Origin: Gammaproteobacteria bacterium
GTDB lineage: Bacteria > Pseudomonadota > Gammaproteobacteria > Competibacterales > Competibacteraceae
NCBI GenBank assembly: GCA_024235135.1
Contig: JACKMZ010000002.1
Coordinates: forward strand, 434,001-498,000
Length of the DNA stretch: 64,000 nucleotides
Direction: 5' to 3'
Shown: positions 35,811 to 44,494 of the stretch, piece after piece
Layout of the letters: each line of letters opens with the position of its first letter
Numbering within the stretch: position 1 is the first letter of the stretch
Made by a program: the position numbers and the translations under genes
The notes under the pieces: generated by a model
What the model was told of the DNA's origin: nothing
Seen by the model: only the letters and a program-made list of their open reading frames with translations
Databases searched by the model: none

Positions 35811-36349
35811 TGAAATCTTTGATAGGACTATGGTTGCGATCATGGATAAGACGTTGCCTACATTGGAGTGCGCCTCTAATTATTGAAGAGATTGAAAAGT
35901 ATCAGCTTGAAGGTCTACGTCGACGACTTGGAGTTGGGAATAAAGAATTTTTTGCGCAATGGCCTATTACAGTAAGCGGTAAAGTGCAAGTTGGCCATTG
36001 CGTCAGTATGGCAGCGTATATCCATATTTGGGGCGATGGTGGGGTTACTATTGGCGATGGCGTTATGATTGGTTCCCATACGGCTATCGTGTCAATGGAT
36101 CATGATATTAATAAGGATTTGATGTGGAAAACAGAAAGATCAGCGTCAGTAACTATCGAGGATAATGTTTGGATTGGTGCTCACTGTGTGATATTGCCAG
36201 GAGTCACAATCGGTCGTGGTGCCGTCATTGGCGCAGGAGCTGTTGTTACTTGTGATGTCCCTCCAAACAGAATCGTAGGGGGGGTGCCTGCGAAGGTATT
36301 GCGTATGCGTCTAAAAGATGAAACAGATCAGAGTGCTGAGCAGGGGTGA
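35810..36349 (+). CDS. Hexapeptide-repeat O-acetyltransferase
   Basis: A 179-residue left-handed beta-helix acyltransferase. ATG 35810 overlaps the wzt stop (TAATG). Hexapeptide-type repeats run from about residue 65 to 165: VTIGDGVMIG, VTIEDNVWIGAHCVI, LPGVTIGRGAVIGAGAVV and the closing VPPNRIVGGVPAKVL. The catalytic His is in MDHDI near residue 97. The likely reaction is acetyl-CoA-dependent O- or N-acetylation of a sugar, as in the NodL/LacA/WbbJ group. The first 45 residues are basic and may contact membrane or partner. The gene is AT-richer than the core genes. Confidence 0.85.
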   Translation: MKSLIGLWLRSWIRRCLHWSAPLIIEEIEKYQLEGLRRRLGVGNKEFFAQWPITVSGKVQVGHCVSMAAYIHIWGDGGVTIGDGVMIGSHTAIVSMDHDINKDLMWKTERSASVTIEDNVWIGAHCVILPGVTIGRGAVIGAGAVVTCDVPPNRIVGGVPAKVLRMRLKDETDQSAEQG

Positions 36350-36355
36350 ATCAGA

Positions 36356-37150
36356 GTGTTTAAGCGAACGATCAAGGCTGGACTTGCAAAGCTTGGCTTT
36401 GAGTTGCGTCGTTTGCCGAAAATGGATGCGGGTGTACCGTTGCGAATTGGCGAGAATCCGTTGGTGGATTTACAGCATCTGTTTTCTAATAAGGAGCCGA
36501 TGGTTATTTTTGACGTAGGCGCTCATTACGGTCAAACGGCAGCAAAGTTTCGCCGGTTTTTTCCGCAGGCGGTGATCCACGCTTTTGAGCCATTTCCGCA
36601 GTCTTTCGCAAAGCTGGAGGAAAGCTTTGCGCGCGACCCGGCAATTATTCCCGTAGCTAAAGCCATGGATGAAGACAATGGACGGGCGACGTTATTCGTA
36701 AACCGTGCTGATTATACTAACTCACTCCTTGAGTGTGATTTGGCCGCGAATCCCTGGGTTCCTGGTGAAACGACACGAACCTTAGGGGAAATCCAGGTGG
36801 AAACCTGTACTGTTGAAAGATACTGTAGCGAACAAGGATTGGATCAGGTTAATATTTTGAAAACTGACACACAGGGTGCGGAACTACGTGTTCTAAAGGG
36901 TGCCGTTAAATTGTTAACGGAACGGCGCGTGGATGCATTATATCTTGAGGTTATTTTTGCACCCCTTTATGAAGGTCAGGCAAATTTTTGCCAATTGTTA
37001 GATTATCTCACTACTGTAGGCTATCGGTTGGTAAGTATCTATGATCTTTACAGGGGCAACAACGGATTTGCCGGATGGGCTGATGCGTTGTTCATACGCG
37101 AAGATTATCCGATGCCGTCTGAGTTCCTTGGAAGGCATAATTTAAACTAA
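36356..37150 (+). CDS. FkbM family methyltransferase (first copy)
   Basis: A 264-residue SAM-dependent O-methyltransferase of the FkbM family. Motif I is VIFDVGAHYGQTAAKF near residue 50, followed by the acidic loop HAFEPFPQSF and the family motif ILKTDTQGAELRVLKGA near 165. The start is GTG 36356. Family members methylate sugar hydroxyls; the rhizobial NoeI fucose 2-O-methyltransferase is a relative. Within this locus it probably methylates a sugar of the glycan. A homologue sits at 43618, with the same N-terminal layout but clearly diverged sequence. Confidence 0.86.
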   Translation: MFKRTIKAGLAKLGFELRRLPKMDAGVPLRIGENPLVDLQHLFSNKEPMVIFDVGAHYGQTAAKFRRFFPQAVIHAFEPFPQSFAKLEESFARDPAIIPVAKAMDEDNGRATLFVNRADYTNSLLECDLAANPWVPGETTRTLGEIQVETCTVERYCSEQGLDQVNILKTDTQGAELRVLKGAVKLLTERRVDALYLEVIFAPLYEGQANFCQLLDYLTTVGYRLVSIYDLYRGNNGFAGWADALFIREDYPMPSEFLGRHNLN

Positions 37151-37152
37151 GC

Positions 37153-38064
37153 ATGTTTATTCCAAAGCTAACAGTAATAACTCCTAGCTTTAATCAAGCT
37201 AGATGGCTAGAAAAAACTATTTGCTCAGTGTTGGACCAAGCTTATCCTGCCCTTGAATACATCATTATAGACGGCGGTAGCGCCGATGGTTCGGTGGAAA
37301 TCATTCGGCGTTATGAACAATATTTGACTTATTGGGTTTCCGAACGGGACTACGGGCAATCGCATGCGATTAACAAAGGATTGCAACGTGCGACGGGCGA
37401 TATTTTGGCATGGATCAATAGCGATGATTATTATGGGCCTGGCGTCTTTGAGCGAGTCGCTGAAATTTATAGTCACTCCGATCCCGAAAAGTTTTGGGCC
37501 GTATTTGCCATTGAGCACTTCGACGAAACGACTGGAAAGAAATGGGTGACACCCCAAAATCCCGCTAACTCATTGGACGATTGGCTGATACGAAATGTCC
37601 AGGTCGGGCAGCAGGGTTCTTTCTGGTCTCGGCATATTACCGATCGGATTGGGCTATTGGACGAGGACTTGCATCTAGGCATGGATACGGAATATTTCAT
37701 GCGTATGGTGGCGCAGGGTTATCAAATGCAGGTTATCAACGACTTTGTCGCCGGGACATTCCGTATGCACGCGGATTCAAAGACCGGTAATTTTCATGGC
37801 GAAATCGTGGATAGGGATAAAGCGTTCGTTTATGACTGGACGTTAGCGCGTCTGCGTCATTTGCCTAAAGACCATGTTTCTTATCAATCCTTAAGGCGGC
37901 AATTTCGAAATACCTTGGCGCAGTGTGAGATTCGCTTTGGACAAGATCGCAATAGCCCCGTTAAGAAGCGTTTGCAGCATTTGATTCGGGCAGCAAGATG
38001 GTCTCCTAGTAGCCTGCTTGGGCGAGCATTTCTGGGTAGTGCCAGACGACTGTTCCTGAACTAA
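37153..38064 (+). CDS. Glycosyltransferase family 2
   Basis: A 303-residue GT-A inverting transferase of the WcaA/PGL-like GT2 type. The N-terminal motif ITPSFNQARWLEKTI, then DGGSADGSVEII and the DYGQSHAINKGLQRATG block are diagnostic. The metal-binding acidic motif is NSDDYY near residue 96, and DEDLHLGMDTEYFMRM near 175 supplies the catalytic-base region. It follows the FkbM gene by 2 bases and is followed by an unclassified gene after 7, so it lies within one transcription unit. Donor and acceptor are unknown. Confidence 0.88.
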   Translation: MFIPKLTVITPSFNQARWLEKTICSVLDQAYPALEYIIIDGGSADGSVEIIRRYEQYLTYWVSERDYGQSHAINKGLQRATGDILAWINSDDYYGPGVFERVAEIYSHSDPEKFWAVFAIEHFDETTGKKWVTPQNPANSLDDWLIRNVQVGQQGSFWSRHITDRIGLLDEDLHLGMDTEYFMRMVAQGYQMQVINDFVAGTFRMHADSKTGNFHGEIVDRDKAFVYDWTLARLRHLPKDHVSYQSLRRQFRNTLAQCEIRFGQDRNSPVKKRLQHLIRAARWSPSSLLGRAFLGSARRLFLN

Positions 38065-38071
38065 CACCACC

Positions 38072-39016
38072 ATGCAACGGTTATCAGTCGGACATCACCT
38101 CATCTTATTTTTTAACGAGGACTACTCCAAAAACATACCGATTCTCAAGCAGCTCTATGGGTCTCGCTTTGGGCAGATCTCCTATATCGTGCCGGATCAT
38201 TACGCCCGGCTTGATCGTTGGTATCGTTATCCGGGAAAAAGTTTCCGCCTCGCCAATGGCTGCGATCGACTTGTCAATCGCGCGCGTCGCCTGTTGGGGC
38301 GGCGTAATCAGCATGAATTCCATCCTCCAGTGCGTGGGCGATTGGCAGAGTGGCCGGCAATCGCACGGGTAATCGGGTTCAAATACTATTTTCAGGATTT
38401 TTTTTGGCAGGCGCGCAGGCTGTTGCTGGCATCGGGAGCCGAATGGTTTTGGTTCGTGGCGGATGACTTATTGTTGAATCCTAAAATTAACGAGCGAAAT
38501 ATTCTGGAATTTTTCGATTTGAGGGAGGGGTCAAGGTCGGTTATTTGCGAACCCTATTGTCGCAGCGATGAATGGGTCAATTGGTTCCAGGGTAGTTCCG
38601 ACCGAGTCATTGAAAAACTTCGTTCTGTTGGCGTCTATGCGGCGGATTTCTCGGCAAGAACGTTTCCTGACGATCCACACTTGGCGGGGCCGAATCAACG
38701 CCGTGTGTTGGGTGGTTGCGCCGATTTTTTCGGTTGCCACCGGGATTTGCTGGTTCGTGTTCTGGATACGTTTCATGCGCTAGCTTTGCGTAAGGTATTT
38801 GTCGAAATTGCCATACCGAACGTATTACTCTCACTTGATAAGAATCCTACTTTGATCTCTGGATTTGAGTGGGAATTCGATACGGGGCGTGGTAATAGCG
38901 AGCGGATTCGTAATTTTATTGCCAACCCAGGTAACAAAGCATTCTACCATCCGGTTAAATTTGGCATCCTCGAACCGGAATTGGCTGAGGATATTGCAGA
39001 GGCGAGCGCATCCTGA
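38072..39016 (+). CDS. Unclassified glycosyltransferase-like protein
   Basis: I do not recognise the family with confidence. It is a 314-residue soluble protein. It starts with a beta strand (HLILFFNEDYSKNI) and has a basic middle part (RLANGCDRLVNRARRLLG). Near residue 130 is EWFWFVADDLLLNPKI, whose aspartate pair in a strand-loop context resembles the metal-binding DxD of GT-A enzymes. GGCADFFGCHRDLLVRV near 217 and FVEIAIPNVLLSL near 250 also look like GT acceptor-side elements. Its stop overlaps the start of the DUF288-like gene (TGATG), so the two are translationally coupled and probably work together. Confidence 0.6.
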   Translation: MQRLSVGHHLILFFNEDYSKNIPILKQLYGSRFGQISYIVPDHYARLDRWYRYPGKSFRLANGCDRLVNRARRLLGRRNQHEFHPPVRGRLAEWPAIARVIGFKYYFQDFFWQARRLLLASGAEWFWFVADDLLLNPKINERNILEFFDLREGSRSVICEPYCRSDEWVNWFQGSSDRVIEKLRSVGVYAADFSARTFPDDPHLAGPNQRRVLGGCADFFGCHRDLLVRVLDTFHALALRKVFVEIAIPNVLLSLDKNPTLISGFEWEFDTGRGNSERIRNFIANPGNKAFYHPVKFGILEPELAEDIAEASAS

Positions 39017-40023
39017 TGTCGACGACAGATGAGACCATCCTGGTCGTTACGAGCATTGCCGCTCCCACCGAATGCATGCGGCTTCTCGCAGCCGGTGCGC
39101 GCGAGCGAGGGGCCCGTTTCTATTGCATTGGCGATGTCCCCAGTCCACCCCATTTTCTGCTGGAGGGCTGCGATTTCTTGGGGTTGGACGAACAAAGAAA
39201 ACTTCCGTACCACTATGCGAATGTCGCCCCCGAAAGACACTATGCCCGTAAAAACATTGGGTATTTGAAAGCCATGGCATGCGGTGCCGGCTTTATACTG
39301 GAGACGGATGACGACAATTACCCTACCGCGGGCTTTTGGGACATGCGGATCGCTAATGACATTTGCAGTGTGAGCGGTTCGGGTTGGTACAACGTCTATG
39401 AATGGTTTGGGGCGGATGCCTGGCCACGTGGCTTTCCGTTGGATCGGGTGCTCGTGCCTAATCAAGGTTTTGAGTTGGCGGCCAGTTCCACGATCAAACC
39501 ACTCGTATGGCAGGGTATGGTTGCGGGCGAGCCTGACGTGGATGCGATATTCAGGCTGACACGACGACAAAGTATCGTGTTTCAGGAAGCGCCGCCCGTC
39601 GTGTTGGGCAGAGGCGTGTGGTCGCCATTCAATAGCCAAAATACCCACTGGGCTGCGGAAGCGTTTCCGCTAATGTATCTACCGGCTACCTGCTCGTTTC
39701 GCGCGACGGATATTGTGCGCGGTTACGTGGCGATGCGTTGCTTGTGGGAAATGGAAGCGGGCGTGGCATTCAGTGCGCCGACGGCGATGCAGGAGCGTAA
39801 CCTCCATGATCTGATGCGTGATTTCAGGGACGAAATTATCATTTACGAGGGCGCGGCCCGAATTGTGTCAGCGTTGGAAGAACTGGAATTGGCGTCGCAG
39901 GCTTGCTGCGACAATTTGATGAATTGTTATCGGCGCCTGGTGGAATTGAAGGTGGTTCAACCCGCGGAACTCCAACTACTTGCCGCTTGGTGCCGTGATG
40001 TAGTCACCCTCGGTTATGCCTGA
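39016..40023 (+). CDS. DUF288/STELLO-like glycosyltransferase
   Basis: A 335-residue protein with features of the DUF288 (STELLO) family: an N-terminal strand ILVVTSIAAPTE, FLGLDEQRKLPY, then HYARKNIGYLKAMACGA and the acidic site FILETDDDNYPT near residue 100. In plants, STELLO proteins are Golgi glycosyltransferase-like factors; in bacteria they occur in polysaccharide loci with undefined donors. The DDD triplet is a plausible nucleotide-sugar and metal site. The C-terminal third is helical, with no recognised motif. It is coupled to the preceding unclassified gene and stops 6 bases before the GT10 gene. Confidence 0.68.
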   Translation: MSTTDETILVVTSIAAPTECMRLLAAGARERGARFYCIGDVPSPPHFLLEGCDFLGLDEQRKLPYHYANVAPERHYARKNIGYLKAMACGAGFILETDDDNYPTAGFWDMRIANDICSVSGSGWYNVYEWFGADAWPRGFPLDRVLVPNQGFELAASSTIKPLVWQGMVAGEPDVDAIFRLTRRQSIVFQEAPPVVLGRGVWSPFNSQNTHWAAEAFPLMYLPATCSFRATDIVRGYVAMRCLWEMEAGVAFSAPTAMQERNLHDLMRDFRDEIIIYEGAARIVSALEELELASQACCDNLMNCYRRLVELKVVQPAELQLLAAWCRDVVTLGYA

Positions 40024-40029
40024 ACTGTC

Positions 40030-41076
40030 GTGAAGAACGAACGCCCCCATTTAACAGTCAATTTCGCCAAATGGTGGCCGAATTTCGATCGAGAGCAGAA
40101 TTTTCTTGTCAACGCCTTGCGCGAATACTTCGAGGTCGAGGTTGGAGCAGATCCGGACCTTCTCTTTTTCTCGGTTTTCCAAGGCGAATGGCCAAAAGGC
40201 GAGTATCTCAAGGTCTTTTATACCGGCGAGCCGAGAAAGCCGGATATGCAACTGGCGGACTGGGCTTTTTCATACGAATACGATGAAGACATTAAACATC
40301 CACGGCATATGCGCTTGCCGTTATACGTTATTGACGTTGACGGACGTGCGTTCCGGGCGGATTGGGGACATGCCCTGATCAAATCGGATCGTTATGCCGA
40401 AAGGGTCTTGGCTGAGGGGCGGAACGGATTTTGCGCCTATGTCGCCTACTACGATGGGCGTGCGCGTTGTACCATGTTCGATGCGTTATCACGCTATCGC
40501 CAAGTAACGGCGCCGGGGAAAAGCCGTAATAACGCACCCCCCATTTCCGATGACAATCCGGAAAAATCGAGAGTCAACGACAATTTCCAAGTGCTTAAGC
40601 GCGAGTTTTACCGCCGCTTTCGGTTCGCTTTGGTGTTCGAGAACCGCCACTATCCGGGTTATACGACAGAGAAGTTGGTCGATGCCATGGCGGCGGGATG
40701 TATTCCGATTTATTGGGGCAATCCAGAAGTAGTGCGGGATTTCAATCCACGCAGTTTCATCGATGTCAGCGCGTTGGAAGCCGAAGAGCTGTCCCGCCTT
40801 TCGAACTGGCTGATACGCTTCCCGGCGTTGTATCGTTGGATGGCGCAGCAGCGCGTTTTTCCGCGGGCCGTTGGCCGCGCTGTGGCGCGGATTCGCGAAA
40901 TTGACCAAGATCCATCGTTGCGGCACGCGGTACTTGCGGAGCCCTGGTTTCACGGAAACCAGCCCAATCGATATTTCGACCCTGGACGCTTCGTCGACAG
41001 GATGCGCGAGATTGGCTTGGATGCGTTACGCCGACGAACGAGCGGAATGGAAACCATTAAGAGCATTCCGCTTTGA
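40030..41076 (+). CDS. GT10 alpha-1,3/4-fucosyltransferase-like protein
   Basis: A 348-residue protein with the GT10 C-terminal donor-binding block: RFALVFENRHYPGYTTEKL near residue 198, then AMAAGCIPIYWGNPEV and FIDVSAL. That block binds GDP-fucose in bacterial Lewis-antigen and eukaryotic alpha-1,3-fucosyltransferases. The N-terminal half matches the acceptor domain loosely (LLFFSVFQGEW, KVFYTGEPRKPD). The start is GTG 40030. Its stop overlaps the next start (TTGA). Length is within the family range (about 300-480). GDP-fucose synthesis genes are not in the window. Confidence 0.84.
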   Translation: MKNERPHLTVNFAKWWPNFDREQNFLVNALREYFEVEVGADPDLLFFSVFQGEWPKGEYLKVFYTGEPRKPDMQLADWAFSYEYDEDIKHPRHMRLPLYVIDVDGRAFRADWGHALIKSDRYAERVLAEGRNGFCAYVAYYDGRARCTMFDALSRYRQVTAPGKSRNNAPPISDDNPEKSRVNDNFQVLKREFYRRFRFALVFENRHYPGYTTEKLVDAMAAGCIPIYWGNPEVVRDFNPRSFIDVSALEAEELSRLSNWLIRFPALYRWMAQQRVFPRAVGRAVARIREIDQDPSLRHAVLAEPWFHGNQPNRYFDPGRFVDRMREIGLDALRRRTSGMETIKSIPL

Positions 41077-41885
41077 TCAACCCCAGTGTCGCCGTGGCCA
41101 TCATTCACCATCGGACGCCGGCTTCTGCGGAGGAGTTGCTGTCACTCAACCATGCCAAGCACTTTTTTCACAATTGCGATGTTTACGCGGTAACACCCTC
41201 GGGCGTGCAGCTTGGTCGCTATCACCGAATCGCTTTTGACGATCGGTACTTTGCCAATCTCGGCAATAATAATCTGTTACGTTTATCGCCCTTATTTTAT
41301 AAACAATTCGAACGTTACGAGTATCTGTTGATTTATGAGCTCGATAGCTTGGTTTTTGCGGAGAATCTAGCCGATTTCTGCTCAGGCGAATATGACTACA
41401 TTGGTGCGCCGTGGGTACGCTACGAGAATGGGCAGCCGGTCTGTTTTTCCGGTGTAGGTAATAGCGGATTTTCTCTGCGTCGGGTGGATGCCTGCCTGAA
41501 GGTTTTGACGTCGCGGGTACGGAATATGACGCCATTCGAATATTGGCGGAAAATCGGCATTAATAAAATGGGTTGGAAAAAAGGTCTAGGTCTCTTAGGG
41601 GCCGGCTCAAAGTTTTTTCGTTATCGAAATGATGTGAATTGGTTCGTGGATCGGTATATCTATAGCCCGCAACGGACTTGGTCTCCGCATGAAGACAAAT
41701 TCTGGCATTACCATGCCGCGCGATTCCATCCTCAATTTAGTCTTGCTACAACAGCCCAAGCCGTTGCCTTTTCTTTCGAACACGCGCCGGCTTTCTGTTT
41801 TCAGGCCAATGGGAACAGGTTGCCACTAGGATGCCATGCTTGGTTCAAGCATGACGAAGAATTTTGGCGACCCTATACTCTATAA
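41073..41885 (+). CDS. DUF5672 glycosyltransferase-like protein
   Basis: A 270-residue protein of the DUF5672 type. Typical are VAIIHHRTPAS, NNLLRLSPLFYKQFERYEYL, the acidic metal site IYELDSLVF near residue 95, YDYIGAPWV and the GNSGFSLRRVDACL block near 130. The fold is predicted GT-A by its DxD-like ELDS and the GSGG-type acceptor loop. Function is likely hexosyl transfer to the glycan. Start TTG 41073 overlaps the GT10 stop. The last 20 bases lie upstream of the GT2 start at 41897. No experimentally characterised member is known to me. Confidence 0.72.
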   Translation: MINPSVAVAIIHHRTPASAEELLSLNHAKHFFHNCDVYAVTPSGVQLGRYHRIAFDDRYFANLGNNNLLRLSPLFYKQFERYEYLLIYELDSLVFAENLADFCSGEYDYIGAPWVRYENGQPVCFSGVGNSGFSLRRVDACLKVLTSRVRNMTPFEYWRKIGINKMGWKKGLGLLGAGSKFFRYRNDVNWFVDRYIYSPQRTWSPHEDKFWHYHAARFHPQFSLATTAQAVAFSFEHAPAFCFQANGNRLPLGCHAWFKHDEEFWRPYTL

Positions 41886-41896
41886 AAACGCTAAAA

Positions 41897-42832
41897 ATGC
41901 CGAATTTAAGCATAGCGATCTGCACTTATAATCGCGCTGAAAGTTTACGGCATACGCTCATATCCATGAGTCAGGTTGCGGAGGTTTCGCCGGAAAACTG
42001 GGAATTGCTCATAATTGACAATAATTCAACGGACAACACGCGATTGGTAGCCGACGATTATTTGTCAAGCTTGCCGATTCGGTACTGTTTCGAACCCAGT
42101 CAGGGTTTGGCGCATGCGCGAAACCGCGCAATAGCTGAGTTCCAGGGGGATTTATTGGTATTTACGGATGACGATATTTTGGTCAATGAGACCTGGCTAC
42201 AGGCTTATCACGCGGCACTATCTATCTATCCGGATGCGTGTTACTTCGGTGGTCCTATCAAACCGTGTTTTCCCGGTGGGTGGCCTCGTTGGCTACGTGA
42301 TGAAACCATGCCACTTATCAGCGGCTTGATTGGCCATTACGACCTTGGAGCACAATCCCGTCGTTATACTGCCGATGACATGCATCCCTTCGGCGCGAAT
42401 TTCGGATTGCGCCGAGCGATGATCGAGAGGTTGGGATTATTCGACACGGAACTGGGCGTCAAGGGTAATGTGCCCGGTAGGGCCGAAGAAGCTGAATACT
42501 TCCATCGTGCTGGACGGAATGGCTTTTATGGGCGATATTTGGCGGACGCGAGTTGCCGGCATTGCGTACAGCCAGCTCACCTCAAATTAGCCCATCTTTA
42601 CCGTTACGGCATTCAGAAAGGTATCGCGGAAAGCTATTTGGCCAGGACTGCGCCGGACCCGGTAGGATGGGGCCGTGAAATTTGGCAATGGATACGCGGA
42701 GCGGCTCAATTGTTGAAAGGGCGTTCGGATAGATGGCGGCAAAGCGTCATTAGCGCGGGTATTCTGCGTGGACGTAGACTATCCGCTTCCGGACCGGGCC
42801 ATGCCGAGGCGAAATGGCGTGCTCAGCAATGA
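41897..42832 (+). CDS. Glycosyltransferase family 2
   Basis: A 311-residue GT2 enzyme. ATG 41897 gives MPNLSIAICTYNRAESLRHT; the 11 upstream in-frame codons overlap the previous gene and are not family-like. NNSTDNTRLVADDY and the QGLAHARNRAIAEFQGD block precede the metal site FTDDDILV near residue 93. A second acidic cluster with ELGVKGNVPGRAEEAEY near 190 fits the catalytic base region. The C-terminal 60 residues contain a helical, basic tail that may associate with the membrane. Substrates are unknown. Confidence 0.88.
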   Translation: MPNLSIAICTYNRAESLRHTLISMSQVAEVSPENWELLIIDNNSTDNTRLVADDYLSSLPIRYCFEPSQGLAHARNRAIAEFQGDLLVFTDDDILVNETWLQAYHAALSIYPDACYFGGPIKPCFPGGWPRWLRDETMPLISGLIGHYDLGAQSRRYTADDMHPFGANFGLRRAMIERLGLFDTELGVKGNVPGRAEEAEYFHRAGRNGFYGRYLADASCRHCVQPAHLKLAHLYRYGIQKGIAESYLARTAPDPVGWGREIWQWIRGAAQLLKGRSDRWRQSVISAGILRGRRLSASGPGHAEAKWRAQQ

Positions 42833-43621
42833 ATGGTAAATAATGAGATGAACCCACGCCAATCTCGTGAGATTCCCAATAACGTGCTTTTCCCCTACGG
42901 TAAGCAACGTATTGAAGAAAGTAAGGGATTTGTACGCTGGTTATTAGGGCATGTTCCGTATCATTTTTATCTGGCTTTGAGGCAGGAAATATACCTTGCC
43001 CGAGTTCGGCTAAGGTATCGTATTAAAGGGAGTCCTTTCAACGGTGGAAAAGAGTTGTTGGTGAACCTGGGTTGTGGAACGACTGGCAAGCCAAATTGGG
43101 TCAATGTCGATATGGCCGGAGGGCCGAACGTTAACTTAATCTGCGATTTGCGCAAGCGGATTCCACTGGCTGACGGTTCCGCCAGGGGGATTTTTTGCGA
43201 ACATTTTCTGGAACACTTGGACTATAGTGAAGAGGTGCCATTCTTTATCTCCGAGTGTCACCGTATTTTGCGCCCTGGCGGTGTAATCAGAATTATCGTA
43301 CCCGATGGCGAGGCTTATCTGCGCGCCTATTGTAATGGTGGGTGGGAAGAATTGGCACGTATTCGGCCGCTTCAGGACGGGCTTAAGGACTATTGGTACG
43401 GAAACCAGTTTGAAACCCGTATGGAACTGGTCAATTTGGTTTTTCGCCAGGGAACAGAGCACAAGTTTGCGTATGACTGGGAAACTTTGGAAAACTTATT
43501 GGGCAAACACGGCTTTTTGCGCATCAGCCGTTGCGCGTTTGGGCAAGGGGAGCTACAGGAGCTGTGCGTGGATAAGGCGGCACGGGCTTCTGAAAGTCTG
43601 TACGTCGAGGCAGTGCGGTGA
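42833..43621 (+). CDS. Class I SAM-dependent methyltransferase
   Basis: A 262-residue protein with methyltransferase type 11 features: motif I LVNLGCGTTGKPNWVNVDM near residue 80, FCEHFLEHLDYSEEV near 120 and CHRILRPGGVIRIIVPDGE near 142. These give a Rossmann-like SAM site and the post-I loop. It starts directly after the GT2 stop (ATG 42833; ATG 42848 is also possible). Its stop overlaps the FkbM gene start (GTGA). In such loci these enzymes methylate sugars or act in nucleotide-sugar synthesis; the target is unknown. Confidence 0.83.
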   Translation: MVNNEMNPRQSREIPNNVLFPYGKQRIEESKGFVRWLLGHVPYHFYLALRQEIYLARVRLRYRIKGSPFNGGKELLVNLGCGTTGKPNWVNVDMAGGPNVNLICDLRKRIPLADGSARGIFCEHFLEHLDYSEEVPFFISECHRILRPGGVIRIIVPDGEAYLRAYCNGGWEELARIRPLQDGLKDYWYGNQFETRMELVNLVFRQGTEHKFAYDWETLENLLGKHGFLRISRCAFGQGELQELCVDKAARASESLYVEAVR

Positions 43622-44358
43622 GAACAGCGATAAAAAATGTGATTCGCGGAGTGCTGGATCGTTATGGTTACGAGATTCGCAGAAAACGACCCGACCCCAT
43701 GAGCCTGAACGCAATACTCATGCGTTCACATGCAGAGAAGCCTATGGCGACAATTTTTGACGTTGGGGCCAATGAAGGACAGTCCGCAAGAGAGTTCAGA
43801 AAATGGTTTCCCTGTGCCCATATCGTCAGTTTTGAGCCTTTTCCGCCCGCTTTTATGGTATTGAAGCGCCATTCCGCCCAGGATTCTAATTGGGTTGCGG
43901 AAAATCTCGCCTTGGGGACCCTATCCGGAGTAGAGCCCTTTCATATCAACCAGGTCAGTGGCGCTAACTCAATATTGCCTACTGATAACGCATCAAACAA
44001 TTATTTCTCGGAGAATCCTCATATCACAGCGAACGTGACGGAAATCACGGTTGGAAGGTTGGACGATTACTGCGTGGAAAACGGTATTAGCTCTATTGAT
44101 TTCCTGAATATTGATACACAAGGCTATGATCTTGAAGTGCTGAAAGGAGCAGGAGATCTACTGGAACCCACAAAAATTAGAGCCATTCTGGTAGAGATCC
44201 TGCTATTGCCCATTTATGAGAAACAGGCACGGTTTGACGAGATATTTCATCTGCTGGATCAGCATGGTTACAAATTGTATTGTTTTATTGGTGGATATAT
44301 GGATAGACGTGTGGGATTATACTGGAGTAATGCATTGTTTTTCCCTAAAATAAATTAG
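43618..44358 (+). CDS. FkbM family methyltransferase (second copy)
   Basis: A 246-residue FkbM-type O-methyltransferase. Motif I TIFDVGANEGQSAREF is near residue 46, then SFEPFPPAF, and LNIDTQGYDLEVLKGA near 160 is the family motif with Asn in place of the Lys found in the copy at 36356. The two copies share layout but differ at many positions, so they probably methylate different positions or sugars. GTG 43618 overlaps the previous stop (GTGA). The region is AT-rich. A 136-base gap follows, the longest break inside this part of the locus, so a promoter or a transfer junction may lie there. Confidence 0.86.
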   Translation: MRTAIKNVIRGVLDRYGYEIRRKRPDPMSLNAILMRSHAEKPMATIFDVGANEGQSAREFRKWFPCAHIVSFEPFPPAFMVLKRHSAQDSNWVAENLALGTLSGVEPFHINQVSGANSILPTDNASNNYFSENPHITANVTEITVGRLDDYCVENGISSIDFLNIDTQGYDLEVLKGAGDLLEPTKIRAILVEILLLPIYEKQARFDEIFHLLDQHGYKLYCFIGGYMDRRVGLYWSNALFFPKIN

Positions 44359-44494
44359 AATAATTATTAGATGAGAAAATAGGTTTGTTCTGAGTGTGTT
44401 ATGCGATGATGGTTGTAGATTCTCACCAAGTCTGTTCGCTTGAGTGTTGTCTACGAGTGAGGAATGTTTTCGGAGACGTGTTTCCCTAGAGCCG

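Noticed and set aside
37273..37282. GGCGGTAGCG, close to the ops element recruited by RfaH in long polysaccharide operons.
   Set aside because: It lies inside a GT2 gene and encodes the conserved Asp-Gly-Gly-Ser-Ala motif, so the match follows from coding sequence. A real ops site would be in the leader of the operon.
44359..44494. A small RNA, tRNA or insertion-sequence scar in the 136-base gap after the second FkbM gene.
   Set aside because: No cloverleaf, terminal inverted repeat or target duplication was found; only AT-rich sequence is present.
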